A stretch of 64,000 nt of DNA, taken from an uncultured Lachnospiraceae bacterium (GTDB taxonomy: Bacteria; Bacillota; Clostridia; Lachnospirales; Lachnospiraceae). The notes below the pieces were generated by a model, which saw only the letters and a program-made list of their open reading frames with translations, was not told the origin of the DNA and ran no database searches. The first letter of the stretch is position 1. Every line of letters starts with the position of its first letter. The DNA lies in NCBI GenBank assembly GCA_934339365.1, contig CAKRHW010000008.1, positions 7,385 to 71,384 of the forward strand. The letters run 5' to 3'. A program made the position numbers and the translations under genes. This document shows positions 7,912-16,845 of the stretch, piece by piece.

Positions 7912-9318
7912 ATGGAAGAAAAAAGCTATGTAGAAGATATTGACAGAAGTGTTTATGATATTCGAGATGATGAAAAAGATGCTTATAAGTTAGAAGCTGG
8001 TCTGACACCTGAAATTGTGGAGCAGCTGTCACGAGAGAAAAATGATCCACCATGGATGCAGATGTTTCGCCTGCATGCTCTTCAGATTTATCAGGAGATG
8101 GAAGTCCCGGACTGGGGACCGTCTATAGAGGGACTGGATATGGATCATATTGTAACGTATGTGCGTCCTAATACGAATATGAAAACAAAATGGTCGGATG
8201 TGCCAAAGGACATTAAAGATACATTTGAACGGTTAGGAATTCCTCAGGCAGAGAGAAAATCTCTGGCAGGAGTAGGTGCACAGTATGACTCGGAGCTGGT
8301 ATATCACAATGTCAGAGAAGAAGTTGCAGCACAGGGAGTTGTATATACGGATATGGAAAGTGCGTTGCATGGAGAATATGCTGATATGGTTCAGAAGCAT
8401 TTTATGAAACTGGTAAAACCCAATGACCACAAATTTGCTGCACTTCATGGAGCAGTCTGGTCTGGCGGTTCTTTTGTCTATGTACCAAAAGGTGTATCGG
8501 TTACTATTCCACTGCAGTCCTATTTTCGCCTGAATGCACCGGGAGCGGGACAGTTTGAGCATACACTCATCATTGTAGAAGAAGGAGCAGACCTGCACTT
8601 TATAGAAGGATGTTCTGCACCAAAATACAATGTGGCGAATCTGCATGCAGGATGTGTGGAATTATTTGTCGGAAAAAATGCAAAACTTCGTTATTCCACA
8701 ATCGAAAACTGGTCAAAGAATATGTACAATCTGAATACAAAACGGGCATTAGTAGAAGAAGGTGGAACCATAGAATGGGTATCGGGATCCTTTGGTTCGC
8801 ATGTTTCTTATCTGTATCCGATGAGCATTTTAAAAGGAAAAGGTGCCAGAATGGAATTTACAGGAGTAACATTTGCAGGACATGGACAGAATCTAGATAC
8901 CGGAGCAAAGGTCGTACATGCGGCAGAAGATACCAGTTCTTATATGAATACGAGATCTATTTCAAAGGATGGAGGTATCAGCACATTTCGTAGTTCGGTT
9001 GTTGTCACGAAAGATGCAAAGAGAAGTAAGTCGGCAGTATCCTGTCAGTCACTGATGTTAGACTCAGAATCACGCTCAGATACCATTCCGGCGATGAATA
9101 TTCGGACGAAAGATGCAAATATTGGACATGAAGCACAGATTGGACGGATTAGTGATGATGCCGTTTTCTATCTGATGTCAAGAGGAATGAGCGAAGAAGA
9201 TGCAAGGGCATGTATCGTAAGTGGATTTGCAGACAATGTATCAAAAGAACTGCCATTAGAATATGCAATCGAAATGAATAACCTGATTCAGCTCGAAATG
9301 AAAGGATGTATTGGATAA
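7912..9318 (+). CDS. sufB: Fe-S cluster scaffold protein SufB
   Basis: About 468 residues from ATG 7912, chosen because AAAGGAG sits 9 bases before it; a longer frame from 7882 has no site. Contains the SufB core, with FVYVPKGVSVTIPLQSYFR, EHTLIIVEEGADLHFIEGC and the C-terminal GHEAQIGRISDDAVFYLMSRG followed by ARACIVSGF. The Cys of ARACIVSGF corresponds to the conserved SufB cysteine used in cluster assembly. It forms the scaffold with SufC and SufD. It lies 39 bases after sufC and overlaps or abuts sufD. Confidence 0.97.
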   Translation: MEEKSYVEDIDRSVYDIRDDEKDAYKLEAGLTPEIVEQLSREKNDPPWMQMFRLHALQIYQEMEVPDWGPSIEGLDMDHIVTYVRPNTNMKTKWSDVPKDIKDTFERLGIPQAERKSLAGVGAQYDSELVYHNVREEVAAQGVVYTDMESALHGEYADMVQKHFMKLVKPNDHKFAALHGAVWSGGSFVYVPKGVSVTIPLQSYFRLNAPGAGQFEHTLIIVEEGADLHFIEGCSAPKYNVANLHAGCVELFVGKNAKLRYSTIENWSKNMYNLNTKRALVEEGGTIEWVSGSFGSHVSYLYPMSILKGKGARMEFTGVTFAGHGQNLDTGAKVVHAAEDTSSYMNTRSISKDGGISTFRSSVVVTKDAKRSKSAVSCQSLMLDSESRSDTIPAMNIRTKDANIGHEAQIGRISDDAVFYLMSRGMSEEDARACIVSGFADNVSKELPLEYAIEMNNLIQLEMKGCIG

Positions 9319-9319
9319 T

Positions 9320-10438
9320 ATGGAACAGAAACAAATATTACAGATAAATCCACTGCCTTCTCCGACGTGGAACTGGTTAAAAGTCAATCATACAAAGGTT
9401 AGCTGGAGCCAGGAGAATGTTCCGGCACAGATAGAGGTTATAGATCCGCGGGAGAAAATGCAGACGGATATGTTAATCATGAGAGAAAAAACACCGGAAG
9501 AGGAGCCGGCTTTCTGGAAAATTGAGACAAGTGCAGGAAAAGAAACGGATGTTATTTTTTCAGGAGAACAGGCATCTTATGTGAAGATTTCCGGAAAAAA
9601 GCAGGACGATGCTGTAAAAGACCCGGTTGTGCGTGTGCATATACAGGGGGAATCACAAAAACAGACCGCAGCACTGGTAAATATTGTGGCAAAGGAGAGA
9701 GAGCAGGTAACAGTCCATATGGATCTTAGAACTCTAGAAGGAAGTCAGACAAGCCTTGTAGTAAGGACTTATCTACAGCTAGGAAAGAATTCCACAGTAA
9801 CACTTGTTCAGATACTGCTTCCCGGGGATAAATCGATGATTCTTAATGATTTAGGTGGAAAATGTGAGGAAGAAGCCAGAATCAATCTTATTCAGATCTA
9901 TCTTGGAAAAGGAGACTGCTATTCAGGAGCAAAAGCTACATTACATGGAGCGAAAAGTAATTTTACATCTTCTATCGCATATCTAGAACAAAAGGAACAG
10001 TCTCTGGATCTGAACATGGTAGTAGATCACTTTGGCAGGAAAACGACAAGCTCTATTGTTGCAGAAGGTACCATGAGGGATAAAGCCCGGAAACTGTTTC
10101 GTGGAACGATTGATTTTAAGACAGGTGCAAGTGAATCAGAGGGACAAGAGGAAGAAAATGTGCTTCTTCTTGGAGATGAGATTGTAAATAAGACCATACC
10201 ATTGATTTTATGTGCAGAAGAAGATGTTGTGGGAAACCATGGTGCAACCATTGGAGAACTCGACGAAGAAGTATTATTTTATTTTGGAGCACGTGGAATT
10301 GGACGAAGACAGGCAGAAGATATTATGACAAGAGCAAAAATAGAAAGAGTGTGTAACCAGATCTCAGATGAAGAAACAAGAAAACTGGTTCACACAGCAA
10401 TGGATGAGGTGATGCAAAGTGAAGGAAACGAAGAATGA
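9320..10438 (+). CDS. sufD: Fe-S cluster assembly protein SufD
   Basis: About 372 residues, paralogue and partner of SufB. The C-terminal half is well conserved: RKLFRGTIDFKTGA, GNHGATIGELDEEVLFYFGARGI and RRQAEDI. The His in GNHGATIG matches the functionally important SufD histidine. A TTG at 9311, inside the sufB end, is an alternative start with AAAGGA just upstream; the ATG at 9320 follows the sufB TAA by one base. Either way, translation is probably coupled. The N-terminal 100 residues are weakly conserved, as is usual. Confidence 0.94.
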   Translation: MEQKQILQINPLPSPTWNWLKVNHTKVSWSQENVPAQIEVIDPREKMQTDMLIMREKTPEEEPAFWKIETSAGKETDVIFSGEQASYVKISGKKQDDAVKDPVVRVHIQGESQKQTAALVNIVAKEREQVTVHMDLRTLEGSQTSLVVRTYLQLGKNSTVTLVQILLPGDKSMILNDLGGKCEEEARINLIQIYLGKGDCYSGAKATLHGAKSNFTSSIAYLEQKEQSLDLNMVVDHFGRKTTSSIVAEGTMRDKARKLFRGTIDFKTGASESEGQEEENVLLLGDEIVNKTIPLILCAEEDVVGNHGATIGELDEEVLFYFGARGIGRRQAEDIMTRAKIERVCNQISDEETRKLVHTAMDEVMQSEGNEE

Positions 10439-11642
10439 TAATTTTAGAGAAGATTTTCCACTGCTTCGGGAACGAAAAAGGATCTATCTTGATAATGCAG
10501 CTACAGCACAGAGACTAGAATGTGTCATAGAAGCAGAAAAAGATTTTTATGAAAATCATAATGCAAATCCATTGCGTGGATTATATCCCTTAAGTTTAGA
10601 AGCGACGGAATTGTATGAAGATGCAAGAAAAAAGGTTGCACAGTTTATTCATGCACAGGCAGAAGAAATTATTTTTACGAGGAATACTACAGAATCTTTG
10701 AATCTTGTGGCATATAGTTATGGATTAAATCATTTAACAGAGAATGATGAAATTCTTGTTTCGATTATGGAACATCACAGCAATTTGTTACCATGGCAAA
10801 TGGTTGCAAGACAGACAGGAGCAAAGCTCGTTTTTCTAGAGTGTGAAAAAGACGGCAGTTTCTCAGAAGAGAAGATAGAAGCAGCCTTTTCAGAAAAAAC
10901 AAAGCTTGTGGCAGTTACACATGTTTCAAATGTATTAGGGCGTGTGAATCCGATTCGGAAATTAGTGAAAAAAGCAAAAGAATCGAAAGCAGTCTTTGTT
11001 TTAGATGCAGCACAGAGTGCACCACATCTTCCAATTGATGTAGAAAAATTAGGAGTAGATTTTCTTGCATTTTCCGGACACAAGATGATGGGACCGATGG
11101 GAATTGGAGTTTTATATGGAAAGAGAGAGCTGCTAGAAGAGATGCCGCCTTTTTTAACAGGAGGAGAGATGATCGATTCGGTAACAAGAACCGGAGCTGT
11201 TTATGCACAGGTGCCTCACAAATTTGAAGCGGGAACTGTTAATGCAGCAGGTGCAGTTGGACTGGCAGCTGCAATCGATTATATCAATCGTATTGGATTT
11301 GATCTGATACAAGAAAGAGAGCAGGAACTGACAAGATATGCATTTGAGCAGTTACAGAATGTGCCACATGTGCATATCTTAGGATCAGAACAGCCCGAAG
11401 ATCATGAGGGTATTTTGACATTTGCGATTGACCAGGTGCATCCGCATGATGTCAGTGCAATCTTAGATGCAGATGGAATTGATGTGAGAGCAGGACACCA
11501 TTGTGCACAGCCACTTTTGCAATATCTAGGAACTCTTTCAGCGACAAGGGCCAGTATCATGTTTTATAATACAAAAAAAGAAATTGATGCTATGGCAGAG
11601 AGTATAGCAAGTGTACGAAGGAGAATGGGATATGATGAATAA
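10419..11642 (+). CDS. sufS: Cysteine desulfurase SufS
   Basis: Group II PLP-dependent cysteine desulfurase, 407 residues, which supplies persulfide sulfur to SufU. The PLP lysine lies in SGHKMMGPMGIGVLYG and the active-site Cys in VRAGHHCAQPLL. Other landmarks are RIYLDNAATAQ, EHHSNLLPWQ and VLDAAQSAPH. GTG start at 10419, supported by GAGGTGA six bases upstream, overlaps sufD by 20 bases. The short Cys loop typical of group II enzymes implies dependence on a sulfur acceptor, here SufU. Confidence 0.96.
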   Translation: MKETKNDNFREDFPLLRERKRIYLDNAATAQRLECVIEAEKDFYENHNANPLRGLYPLSLEATELYEDARKKVAQFIHAQAEEIIFTRNTTESLNLVAYSYGLNHLTENDEILVSIMEHHSNLLPWQMVARQTGAKLVFLECEKDGSFSEEKIEAAFSEKTKLVAVTHVSNVLGRVNPIRKLVKKAKESKAVFVLDAAQSAPHLPIDVEKLGVDFLAFSGHKMMGPMGIGVLYGKRELLEEMPPFLTGGEMIDSVTRTGAVYAQVPHKFEAGTVNAAGAVGLAAAIDYINRIGFDLIQEREQELTRYAFEQLQNVPHVHILGSEQPEDHEGILTFAIDQVHPHDVSAILDADGIDVRAGHHCAQPLLQYLGTLSATRASIMFYNTKKEIDAMAESIASVRRRMGYDE

Positions 11643-12060
11643 TCGTTTTTATAATGAGATATTAACAGAACACAATATGCGTCCCGAATTTAAACATGAT
11701 CTTTTAGATGCCAATCTTGTTTTAGAAGGAATCAATCCGAATTGTGGAGATGATATCTGGCTGAAGTTAAAGGTAGAAGATGATACGATTGTGGATGGAG
11801 CATTTGTTGGCGATGGATGTGCAATCTCACAGGCCTCGGCAGATATTATGCTTGGAATCATTATTGGCAAGAAAAAAGAAGAGGCGTTAAGACTTGCAGA
11901 CTTATTTTTAAAAATGATACAGGGGTCAGCAAGCGAAGATGAAATCAATCAGTTAGAGGAGGCTTCGGCTCTCAAAGATATTTCACATATGCCGGCACGT
12001 GTAAAATGCGCAGTGTTAGGCTGGCATACCTTACAAGAAATCTTAAAGAAAGAATCATAA
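11632..12060 (+). CDS. sufU: Sulfur-relay protein SufU
   Basis: About 142 residues, IscU-like fold, acceptor of sulfur from SufS in Gram-positive bacteria. Three conserved cysteines are visible: NPNCGDD, GDGCAISQAS and RVKCAVLGWHTL, the Zn/Cys site of SufU. AAGGAG at 11618 is best spaced for ATG 11632; the open frame extends back to GTG 11611. It overlaps the sufS end by 11 bases and ends the operon at a terminator. Confidence 0.95.
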   Translation: MMNNRFYNEILTEHNMRPEFKHDLLDANLVLEGINPNCGDDIWLKLKVEDDTIVDGAFVGDGCAISQASADIMLGIIIGKKKEEALRLADLFLKMIQGSASEDEINQLEEASALKDISHMPARVKCAVLGWHTLQEILKKES

Positions 12061-12068
12061 AAAATATT

Positions 12069-12112
12069 CCCCTTAGGATTACTATGAAAATAATTCTAAG
12101 GGGGATTTTTTA
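12069..12112. terminator. Bidirectional terminator between sufU and the leftward ABC exporter
   Basis: CCCCTTAGGATT (12069-12080) pairs with AATTCTAAGGGG (12092-12103), with one G-T pair. It is followed on the + strand by ATTTTTTATT and on the - strand by an AATATTTTTT run. It ends sufU and lies at the stop of the convergent permease gene. Confidence 0.88.
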
Positions 12113-13360
12113 TTGGATAGAAAATTTTTTAGGAATCTCAATGAAAGTAATGATAACAGAAAGAAGCAAAAGTCCAGATGCAGTCATTGCTAATAAGCAT
12201 AAAAGGTAGCTGCTATCATAGGTAATCTGCAGAGACAGAGAACTACAATAAAGATTGAAACAGTGCATGAAAGCCAGAGACAATCCAAGTCCTAAACACA
12301 TGGAAATGATGATATGGTAGACAAGTTCTAAAAGAGAAATAAAATAGATGGATCTTGCTGTCATTCCAAGTGCCAGAAGCATTTGTTTGTAAGATTTTTG
12401 CTGTATGGAATAGAAATACAATACAGTAAGAATGCTTACAAATAATGCCAGAAATAAGGCAAACAATATGACAGATACTACTTTAGAAACAATAATCTGC
12501 TGGTTTTCAATGGTATGATACATTTCTAGCAAGGTACTTGAATGGCAGTCAATCTGATTAGATTGCAATTCCAGGAATAAATGATAGGTGGAAGAGTAGT
12601 CGTCGGAATAATAATAATATTCAGGGGAACTAAAATTGGTTTGATGCTCGTCTGAAAGTATAATCTGCGCACGACTCGTGTTATTTTCAGTATAGAAAAT
12701 ATTTGAATTTATGATTCCTGTAAGTGTCAATGAATGGCAGTATTCTTCGTTGGTTTTATGATTGATGAGGGTTATTTTTGAACCAATGAGTTTTGAAGAT
12801 GCAGAAATACCGAATCTTTCAAGCATATAATCAGATATCAGAATACTATTTTTATTGATTGTTAAATTTCCTGCTTTCAAAAGAGACTGATTTTTATATT
12901 TTTCTAAAAATTCCTCCTGATCCTGTTTTGAAAAGATCACTCCATCTGGCTGGTAAGCATCTAGTCTGAAAGGAACAGAATAAATTTCTTTTGTGTTACC
13001 AATGGAAAAAGGTTCTTCAAAATCATAGCTGTAATCGTTCGTACCCTGATGGGATGTGTCATTGTTTAAAATCAATGTGACATCTTCAAGGTCGATATTT
13101 GATTCAAGACTAGAGAAAGATTTCATTTCTTTCGCATCAGGATATTGCTTAGGATTTAGTTTCTGTGAAGTTGCGATATAACATTCAGATGCTGATTTTG
13201 TTACAATGTTATGAAGCTGCTGTTGAATGGAATGATTATAACAAAAGAAACAGATGGTAGTAAAAACTACAATTGTAAATGCGGTTATTATTTTGAACAT
13301 TGTTTTTTTCTGAGAAAAACAGTTTTTGAATGCAATGTAAAAATACGATTTTAGCTGCAT
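12110..13360 (-). CDS. ABC transporter permease, FtsX/MacB type
   Basis: 416 residues. One N-terminal helix (about 22-42, FTIVVFTTICFF), a large extracytoplasmic region (about 45-285), then three C-terminal helices (VVSVILFALFLALFVSIL, then YFISLLELVYHII, then LLCLLAMTASGLLLLSVIITF): the layout of FtsX-like permeases. It lies 4 bases after the sister permease and belongs to a three-gene leftward exporter. Relatives move peptides or lipoproteins, or give resistance to antimicrobial peptides. Beside a peptide locus, an immunity role is a reasonable guess only. Function may be lost because the ATPase gene is frameshifted. Confidence 0.75.
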   Translation of the reverse strand: MQLKSYFYIAFKNCFSQKKTMFKIITAFTIVVFTTICFFCYNHSIQQQLHNIVTKSASECYIATSQKLNPKQYPDAKEMKSFSSLESNIDLEDVTLILNNDTSHQGTNDYSYDFEEPFSIGNTKEIYSVPFRLDAYQPDGVIFSKQDQEEFLEKYKNQSLLKAGNLTINKNSILISDYMLERFGISASSKLIGSKITLINHKTNEEYCHSLTLTGIINSNIFYTENNTSRAQIILSDEHQTNFSSPEYYYYSDDYSSTYHLFLELQSNQIDCHSSTLLEMYHTIENQQIIVSKVVSVILFALFLALFVSILTVLYFYSIQQKSYKQMLLALGMTARSIYFISLLELVYHIIISMCLGLGLSLAFMHCFNLYCSSLSLQITYDSSYLLCLLAMTASGLLLLSVIITFIEIPKKFSIQ

Positions 13361-13364
13361 ATGC

Positions 13365-14498
13365 TTACCTCTTTCCTTCTAGAGTTCCAATTAAATTTGG
13401 CATGTTAACTTTACGGTACAGACGTCGAAAGGAAATATAAAGTACAAAGATACATAAAATAATTCCGATGAAAAGCTGATACCAGGTGCTTGTAATAGTG
13501 TAATGAATGTCTGGAAACATTTGTGTAACAATGCTTTGCACATAAATAGAGAAACGATTATTTAAAACAAATGATAAGCAAAAGGATAATATCATAATAC
13601 TAAGAAAAATCAGTATATAAATGCCAGAAATCTGTGAAAATTGAAATCCTAAAATGTGCATTCGCATGATAAAACAAAAGCGGTTTTGGAAAATGATGTT
13701 ACTCAAATTAAAAAAGGTCCAGACTGCTGCAATCATAATAAGTAAAAATAAGATTTGAAAAAGGGTATGAGCAAGAGTTAAGGAACGAAAACTGTCGTCT
13801 AAGATACTAAAGGGAGAAATGTTTCTTTCTTCAAGAATCTGACAAATGGAAGTATATTTTCGTGAATCCTGCAACACACCATAAACAGTATGCTCAACAT
13901 ATTTTCCACAGGATGTCTGGGTTTGGTAATAGGTTTCAAAAGGAATCAAAATATCATCATCAGAACTTTCGTTATCATAAATTCCGGCAATCTTATAAGA
14001 AACCTGATGTGTTCCATCGGCAGTGTGAACCAAAGTATCTCCGATGTGGCAATGTAAAGTGTTTGCGGTCTGTTCAGAAATCCATGCATTTTCGGAATGG
14101 TTCAATGCTTTTGAAAAAGGAATTCCTTCTTTTACTTTAAGAGCTTGATTGGTAATGTAGTTTGCAGAAAAGGTGTAATCGGAAAGTTCATGCCCATGAA
14201 ATGAGAATTCATTTCCGTTGATCCCCTCTGCAAGTTCAGGATAAACATAACGAAAAGGAAGATCCTTTATCATATCAACAGATGAATAGTGTAATCCATT
14301 GAGACTAATAGAGAATCCATCTTGATCTGGACTTAAAGTATTAGCATAATCATAAAATACCTGAATCATATGATTAGATGTAGAAGATACAAATAATGCA
14401 GTTGTAATCATGATTGTCAGCAAAAGAAAGCTTAACAGATATAATAAACAGTTTTGTTTTAATTCTTTGAGGCTAAACCATAGGATTCTTTTTCTCAT
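13365..14498 (-). CDS. ABC transporter permease, FtsX/MacB type
   Basis: 377 residues with the same layout as its neighbour: a helix near 17-40 (LLYLLSFLLLTIMITTALFV), an outer domain of about 190 residues, and three C-terminal helices. The start (ATG 14498) overlaps the end of the ATPase gene by 26 bases, so translation is probably coupled. The two permeases likely act as a heterodimer with the ATPase. Confidence 0.75.
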   Translation of the reverse strand: MRKRILWFSLKELKQNCLLYLLSFLLLTIMITTALFVSSTSNHMIQVFYDYANTLSPDQDGFSISLNGLHYSSVDMIKDLPFRYVYPELAEGINGNEFSFHGHELSDYTFSANYITNQALKVKEGIPFSKALNHSENAWISEQTANTLHCHIGDTLVHTADGTHQVSYKIAGIYDNESSDDDILIPFETYYQTQTSCGKYVEHTVYGVLQDSRKYTSICQILEERNISPFSILDDSFRSLTLAHTLFQILFLLIMIAAVWTFFNLSNIIFQNRFCFIMRMHILGFQFSQISGIYILIFLSIMILSFCLSFVLNNRFSIYVQSIVTQMFPDIHYTITSTWYQLFIGIILCIFVLYISFRRLYRKVNMPNLIGTLEGKR

Positions 14499-15160
14499 CT
14501 CTTATTATCACTCCATCACGTAATTCAATGATTCTATCAGCTTTTTCGGCATCTGACAGATTGTGTGTCACCAGTATGATCGTTTTTCCACGTTTATGTA
14601 AATCTTCAAGCAGATTCATAATGATTTCAGAATTAGAACTGTCAAGATTGCCACATGGTTCATCGGCTAAAATAATAGGTGGGTTATTAATAAAAGCACG
14701 TGCAATAGCAACGCGTTGTTTTTCTCCACCGGAAAGATTTGCTGTGCGAACATTTATTTTATCTAGAAGTCCTACTTGTCTGAGAGCTTCTTTTATTTTG
14801 AATTTGTGTTCTTGAAAAGGGACCTTTGCAATCATAAGGGCTATTCGGATATTATCAAAAACTGTGTATTGTGGTTCTAAATAAAAGGATTGAAATACAA
14901 AACCAGTTTGCGTAGCACGATAAGCAGAGAGCTGCTTCTGATTCATTTTGGATAAGTGGTTGCCATTTACAATAATTTCTCCATCATCTGCCTGATCTAA
15001 GCCGCCGATTAAATGCATAAAGGTAGATTTTCCACTTCCTGAGCGACCGACAATACTTACAAACTCCCCATCATGGATGGTTAGAGAAATATCATTTGCA
15101 GCAGTAATAGTATTATCACCAGCAAAAAAAAGTTCTTTTCAGATGTGTAATCTCAATCAT
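14473..15160 (-). pseudogene. ABC transporter ATPase (MacB/LolD type), frameshifted in an A8/T8 tract
   Basis: The start at 15160 (MIEITHLKRTFF) is followed by a run of eight T on the coding strand (15124-15131), after which the frame ends (FCW-stop). With seven T the frame would run into AGDNTITAANDISL, then Walker A GRSGSGKST and the intact remainder: signature LSGGEKQRVAIARA, Walker B IILADEPCGNLD, switch ILVTHN. That would give 228 residues, normal for the family. From the next possible start, ATG 15018, Walker A is lost. This is either a real pseudogene, a slippage-switched gene, or a homopolymer sequencing error. It heads the leftward exporter. Confidence 0.8.
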
Positions 15161-15245
15161 AGGATACCTCTGTTTCTATTAAAAATTAAGGTCTCCATTA
15201 CTGTGAAGGTACAGGTGGAATTGACCTTTTCATACTATAATCAAA

Positions 15246-15707
15246 TTAATTGGTTAATTTAAAAATCTTATTATCAAAAGTAACAGTATTGTCGCTCGGA
15301 CAAAATTGTGCATAGAAATATAAGTCGCAGTTTTTAACAGGAACATAGATGCCGATATAACCATCTTCTGTTTCTTCCTGATAGGAATTTTCTTTATCAA
15401 TAAACTGACTTGTTAAATCTATGTCATCTCGAATTTTCTGTTCTTTTTCTTTACTTAGTGTTTCTCCTTCGGAAAGTTTTTTCTGTTCTTTCGCAATTAA
15501 AAAATCTTCATATGATTTTTTCTCAAGTTCTGATAAATCATAATTGTGAATCGTAATTGTTTTATTTGGATTTAAAATAATCTGACTGTCAGAACCCTCC
15601 ATTTGGTAGGTACCTGGTTTTATCTCTTTTGAAGTTTCCTTGCTATTGCACGAAGTCAGGCAAAGTAGAAGGAATAAACTGAAAGAGGTATATATTATTT
15701 TTTTCAT
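15246..15707 (-). CDS. Small lipoprotein of unknown function
   Basis: 153 residues. The signal peptide and lipobox (LLLCLTSC, Cys at about 20) indicate a membrane-anchored lipoprotein. The rest is polar with a Lys/Glu-rich central segment (SKEKEQKIRDDIDLTSQF), probably helical, and a C-terminal half rich in beta-type residues. I do not recognise a family. It is leftward, 85 bases before the ABC exporter genes and in the same direction, so it may be their accessory or immunity partner. This is inference from position. Confidence 0.6.
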   Translation of the reverse strand: MKKIIYTSFSLFLLLCLTSCNSKETSKEIKPGTYQMEGSDSQIILNPNKTITIHNYDLSELEKKSYEDFLIAKEQKKLSEGETLSKEKEQKIRDDIDLTSQFIDKENSYQEETEDGYIGIYVPVKNCDLYFYAQFCPSDNTVTFDNKIFKLTN

Positions 15708-16013
15708 TCATGAATCCTTTCGTAAAAGATGTTTTGAAACTTAGCCATATTATATATAATCTGTTGGATATCATATCACGATAAAGACAAAATATCAATA
15801 AAATGTTGTAAATGCTGATGAGATTCATTTGAAAATTTTGTGGGTAGATATTCGTTTATGGAAAAAAGATGCTAAAATTCAGTATGTAAGAAAGAAATTC
15901 GGCTTTATGGTTAAAACAGCTTATTAAATCTGAAAATTATAGGTTATATGAGATAGATTTTCTTATATTTATTCGATGAACCAACGAATGTCCTTGATTC
16001 GCGAAGAATTAAT
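15708..16013. other. AT-rich intergenic stretch, no gene seen
   Basis: About 300 bases of very AT-rich DNA between the lipoprotein gene start and the regulator remnant. No frame with a ribosome site, no hairpin with T-run and no repeat were seen. Upstream signals for the leftward lipoprotein (GAAAGGATTC near 15714-15723 on the - strand) lie here. Confidence 0.4.
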
Positions 16014-16430
16014 AAATTTAGAGAGAAAAATCAGAAATATGCTATTACAATAATTTTCCCAACTTATATACTTATGGAATTAGAACGAAGTTCAATGGAT
16101 TATATTTTTATTTCTAATACTATCTTTGTGAAAAAAATTAGAGAATTATTTCACAAAGATATATTTTATGTAGACATCAGATAAAGATTAAAAAAGCGAA
16201 CAGACTTTAAGTGTATATGTCTGCTTATGGCATATTTAATTTGAATTGCCACATATATGTGCAAACAGTGTATTGATACGGTCTATTTAAAATTGTTGGA
16301 GCTTGTTATAAAAGCGATACATTTAGTAAGATATATAATATTAAAGTTGTGAGAAAGCCGCTTCTCTAATAATAAGTTTTATGAAAAATTGCAAATCTGT
16401 AAGTACATACAAATAGCAACGATTAATTAG
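16014..16430 (+). pseudogene. Possible remnant of a LytTR-type response regulator
   Basis: No intact frame exists, but pieces in changing frames look like an AgrA/LytTR regulator in the right order. The frame at 16014-16184 includes KNQKYAITIIFPTYILMEL and MDYIFIS (end of a receiver domain), then FHKDIFYVDIR (start of a LytTR domain). A piece near 16197-16240 reads EQTLSVYVCLWHI. At 16368-16430 NNKFYEKLQ and KYIQIATIN resemble a LytTR C-terminus. Stops and shifts break every segment. The position just upstream of a double-glycine peptide gene fits a pheromone-response regulator. The identification is by eye and could be coincidence in AT-rich DNA. Confidence 0.35.
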
Positions 16431-16551
16431 GCTTGATGGTTTAATAATTTTCCTAAATCTGCAATAGAGAATTAATACTCTTTTGGTGGTGGGAGTTTAG
16501 AGAAGCTAATGCAATGGATATAAATTTTTAAAATTATAACATGATGAAAAC

Positions 16552-16579
16552 ACATAATTTTTCACAATATAAACATAAT
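16552..16579 (+). promoter_or_regulatory. Direct-repeat pair, possible LytTR-regulator operator
   Basis: ACATAAT at 16552-16558 and again at 16573-16579, exactly 21 bases apart, with a weaker AGATAAT at 16595-16601. Two short direct repeats one to two helical turns apart, just upstream of the -35 region, are the known pattern of AgrA/ComE/PlnC-type binding sites in peptide loci. The local AT content makes chance matches possible. Confidence 0.35.
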
Positions 16580-16600
16580 GAATTTTGTATAATAAGATAA

Positions 16601-16629
16601 TTGACAATGAAAAAAGAATATGATAATGC
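16601..16629 (+). promoter_or_regulatory. Promoter of the peptide precursor gene
   Basis: TTGACA (16601-16606), 17-base spacer, TAATGC (16624-16629). The weak -10 element with a perfect -35 would fit an activated promoter. The untranslated leader would be about 105 bases. Confidence 0.5.
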
Positions 16630-16743
16630 ATAAGTGCTTGCAAATGTTGTGTGAAAAATATTTTAAATAAATGTTTTTGCATACTCGTGTGGATTCTAGA
16701 ATAAACATAGATTAAATAATGAGTTGAAAAAGGAGATAACAAA

Positions 16744-16845
16744 GTGAAGAAGATTGATGACTTAAACGAATTGAGAAAAATTGGAGGAGGAGCTAGTGTG
16801 TATACATTCTGTCCTAATTTTGGTAAAGGATGTTATAAAGAATAA
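16744..16845 (+). CDS. Double-glycine-leader peptide precursor (bacteriocin- or pheromone-like)
   Basis: A 33-codon gene with GTG start and a strong AAAGGAGAT site 7 bases upstream. The leader (residues 1-16) has the double-glycine pattern: E9 L10 at -8/-7, I13 at -4 and GGG at 14-16. Cleavage after G16 would free ASVYTFCPNFGKGCYKE, 17 residues with Cys at core positions 7 and 14, an obvious disulfide or modification pair. The gene for a C39-peptidase exporter, which cleaves such leaders, begins 254 bases downstream after a hairpin. No modifying enzyme (lanthionine, radical SAM or similar) is in the locus, so an unmodified disulfide peptide is the simplest reading. I know no family with this core. 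It is short for a class II bacteriocin and could also be a signal. Confidence 0.7.
   Translation: MKKIDDLNELRKIGGGASVYTFCPNFGKGCYKE

Noticed and set aside
8610..8993. 127-residue plus-strand frame
   Set aside because: Out-of-frame shadow within sufB.
16506..16742. 78-residue minus-strand frame upstream of the peptide gene
   Set aside because: AT-rich, no ribosome site, covers the promoter and leader of the peptide gene.
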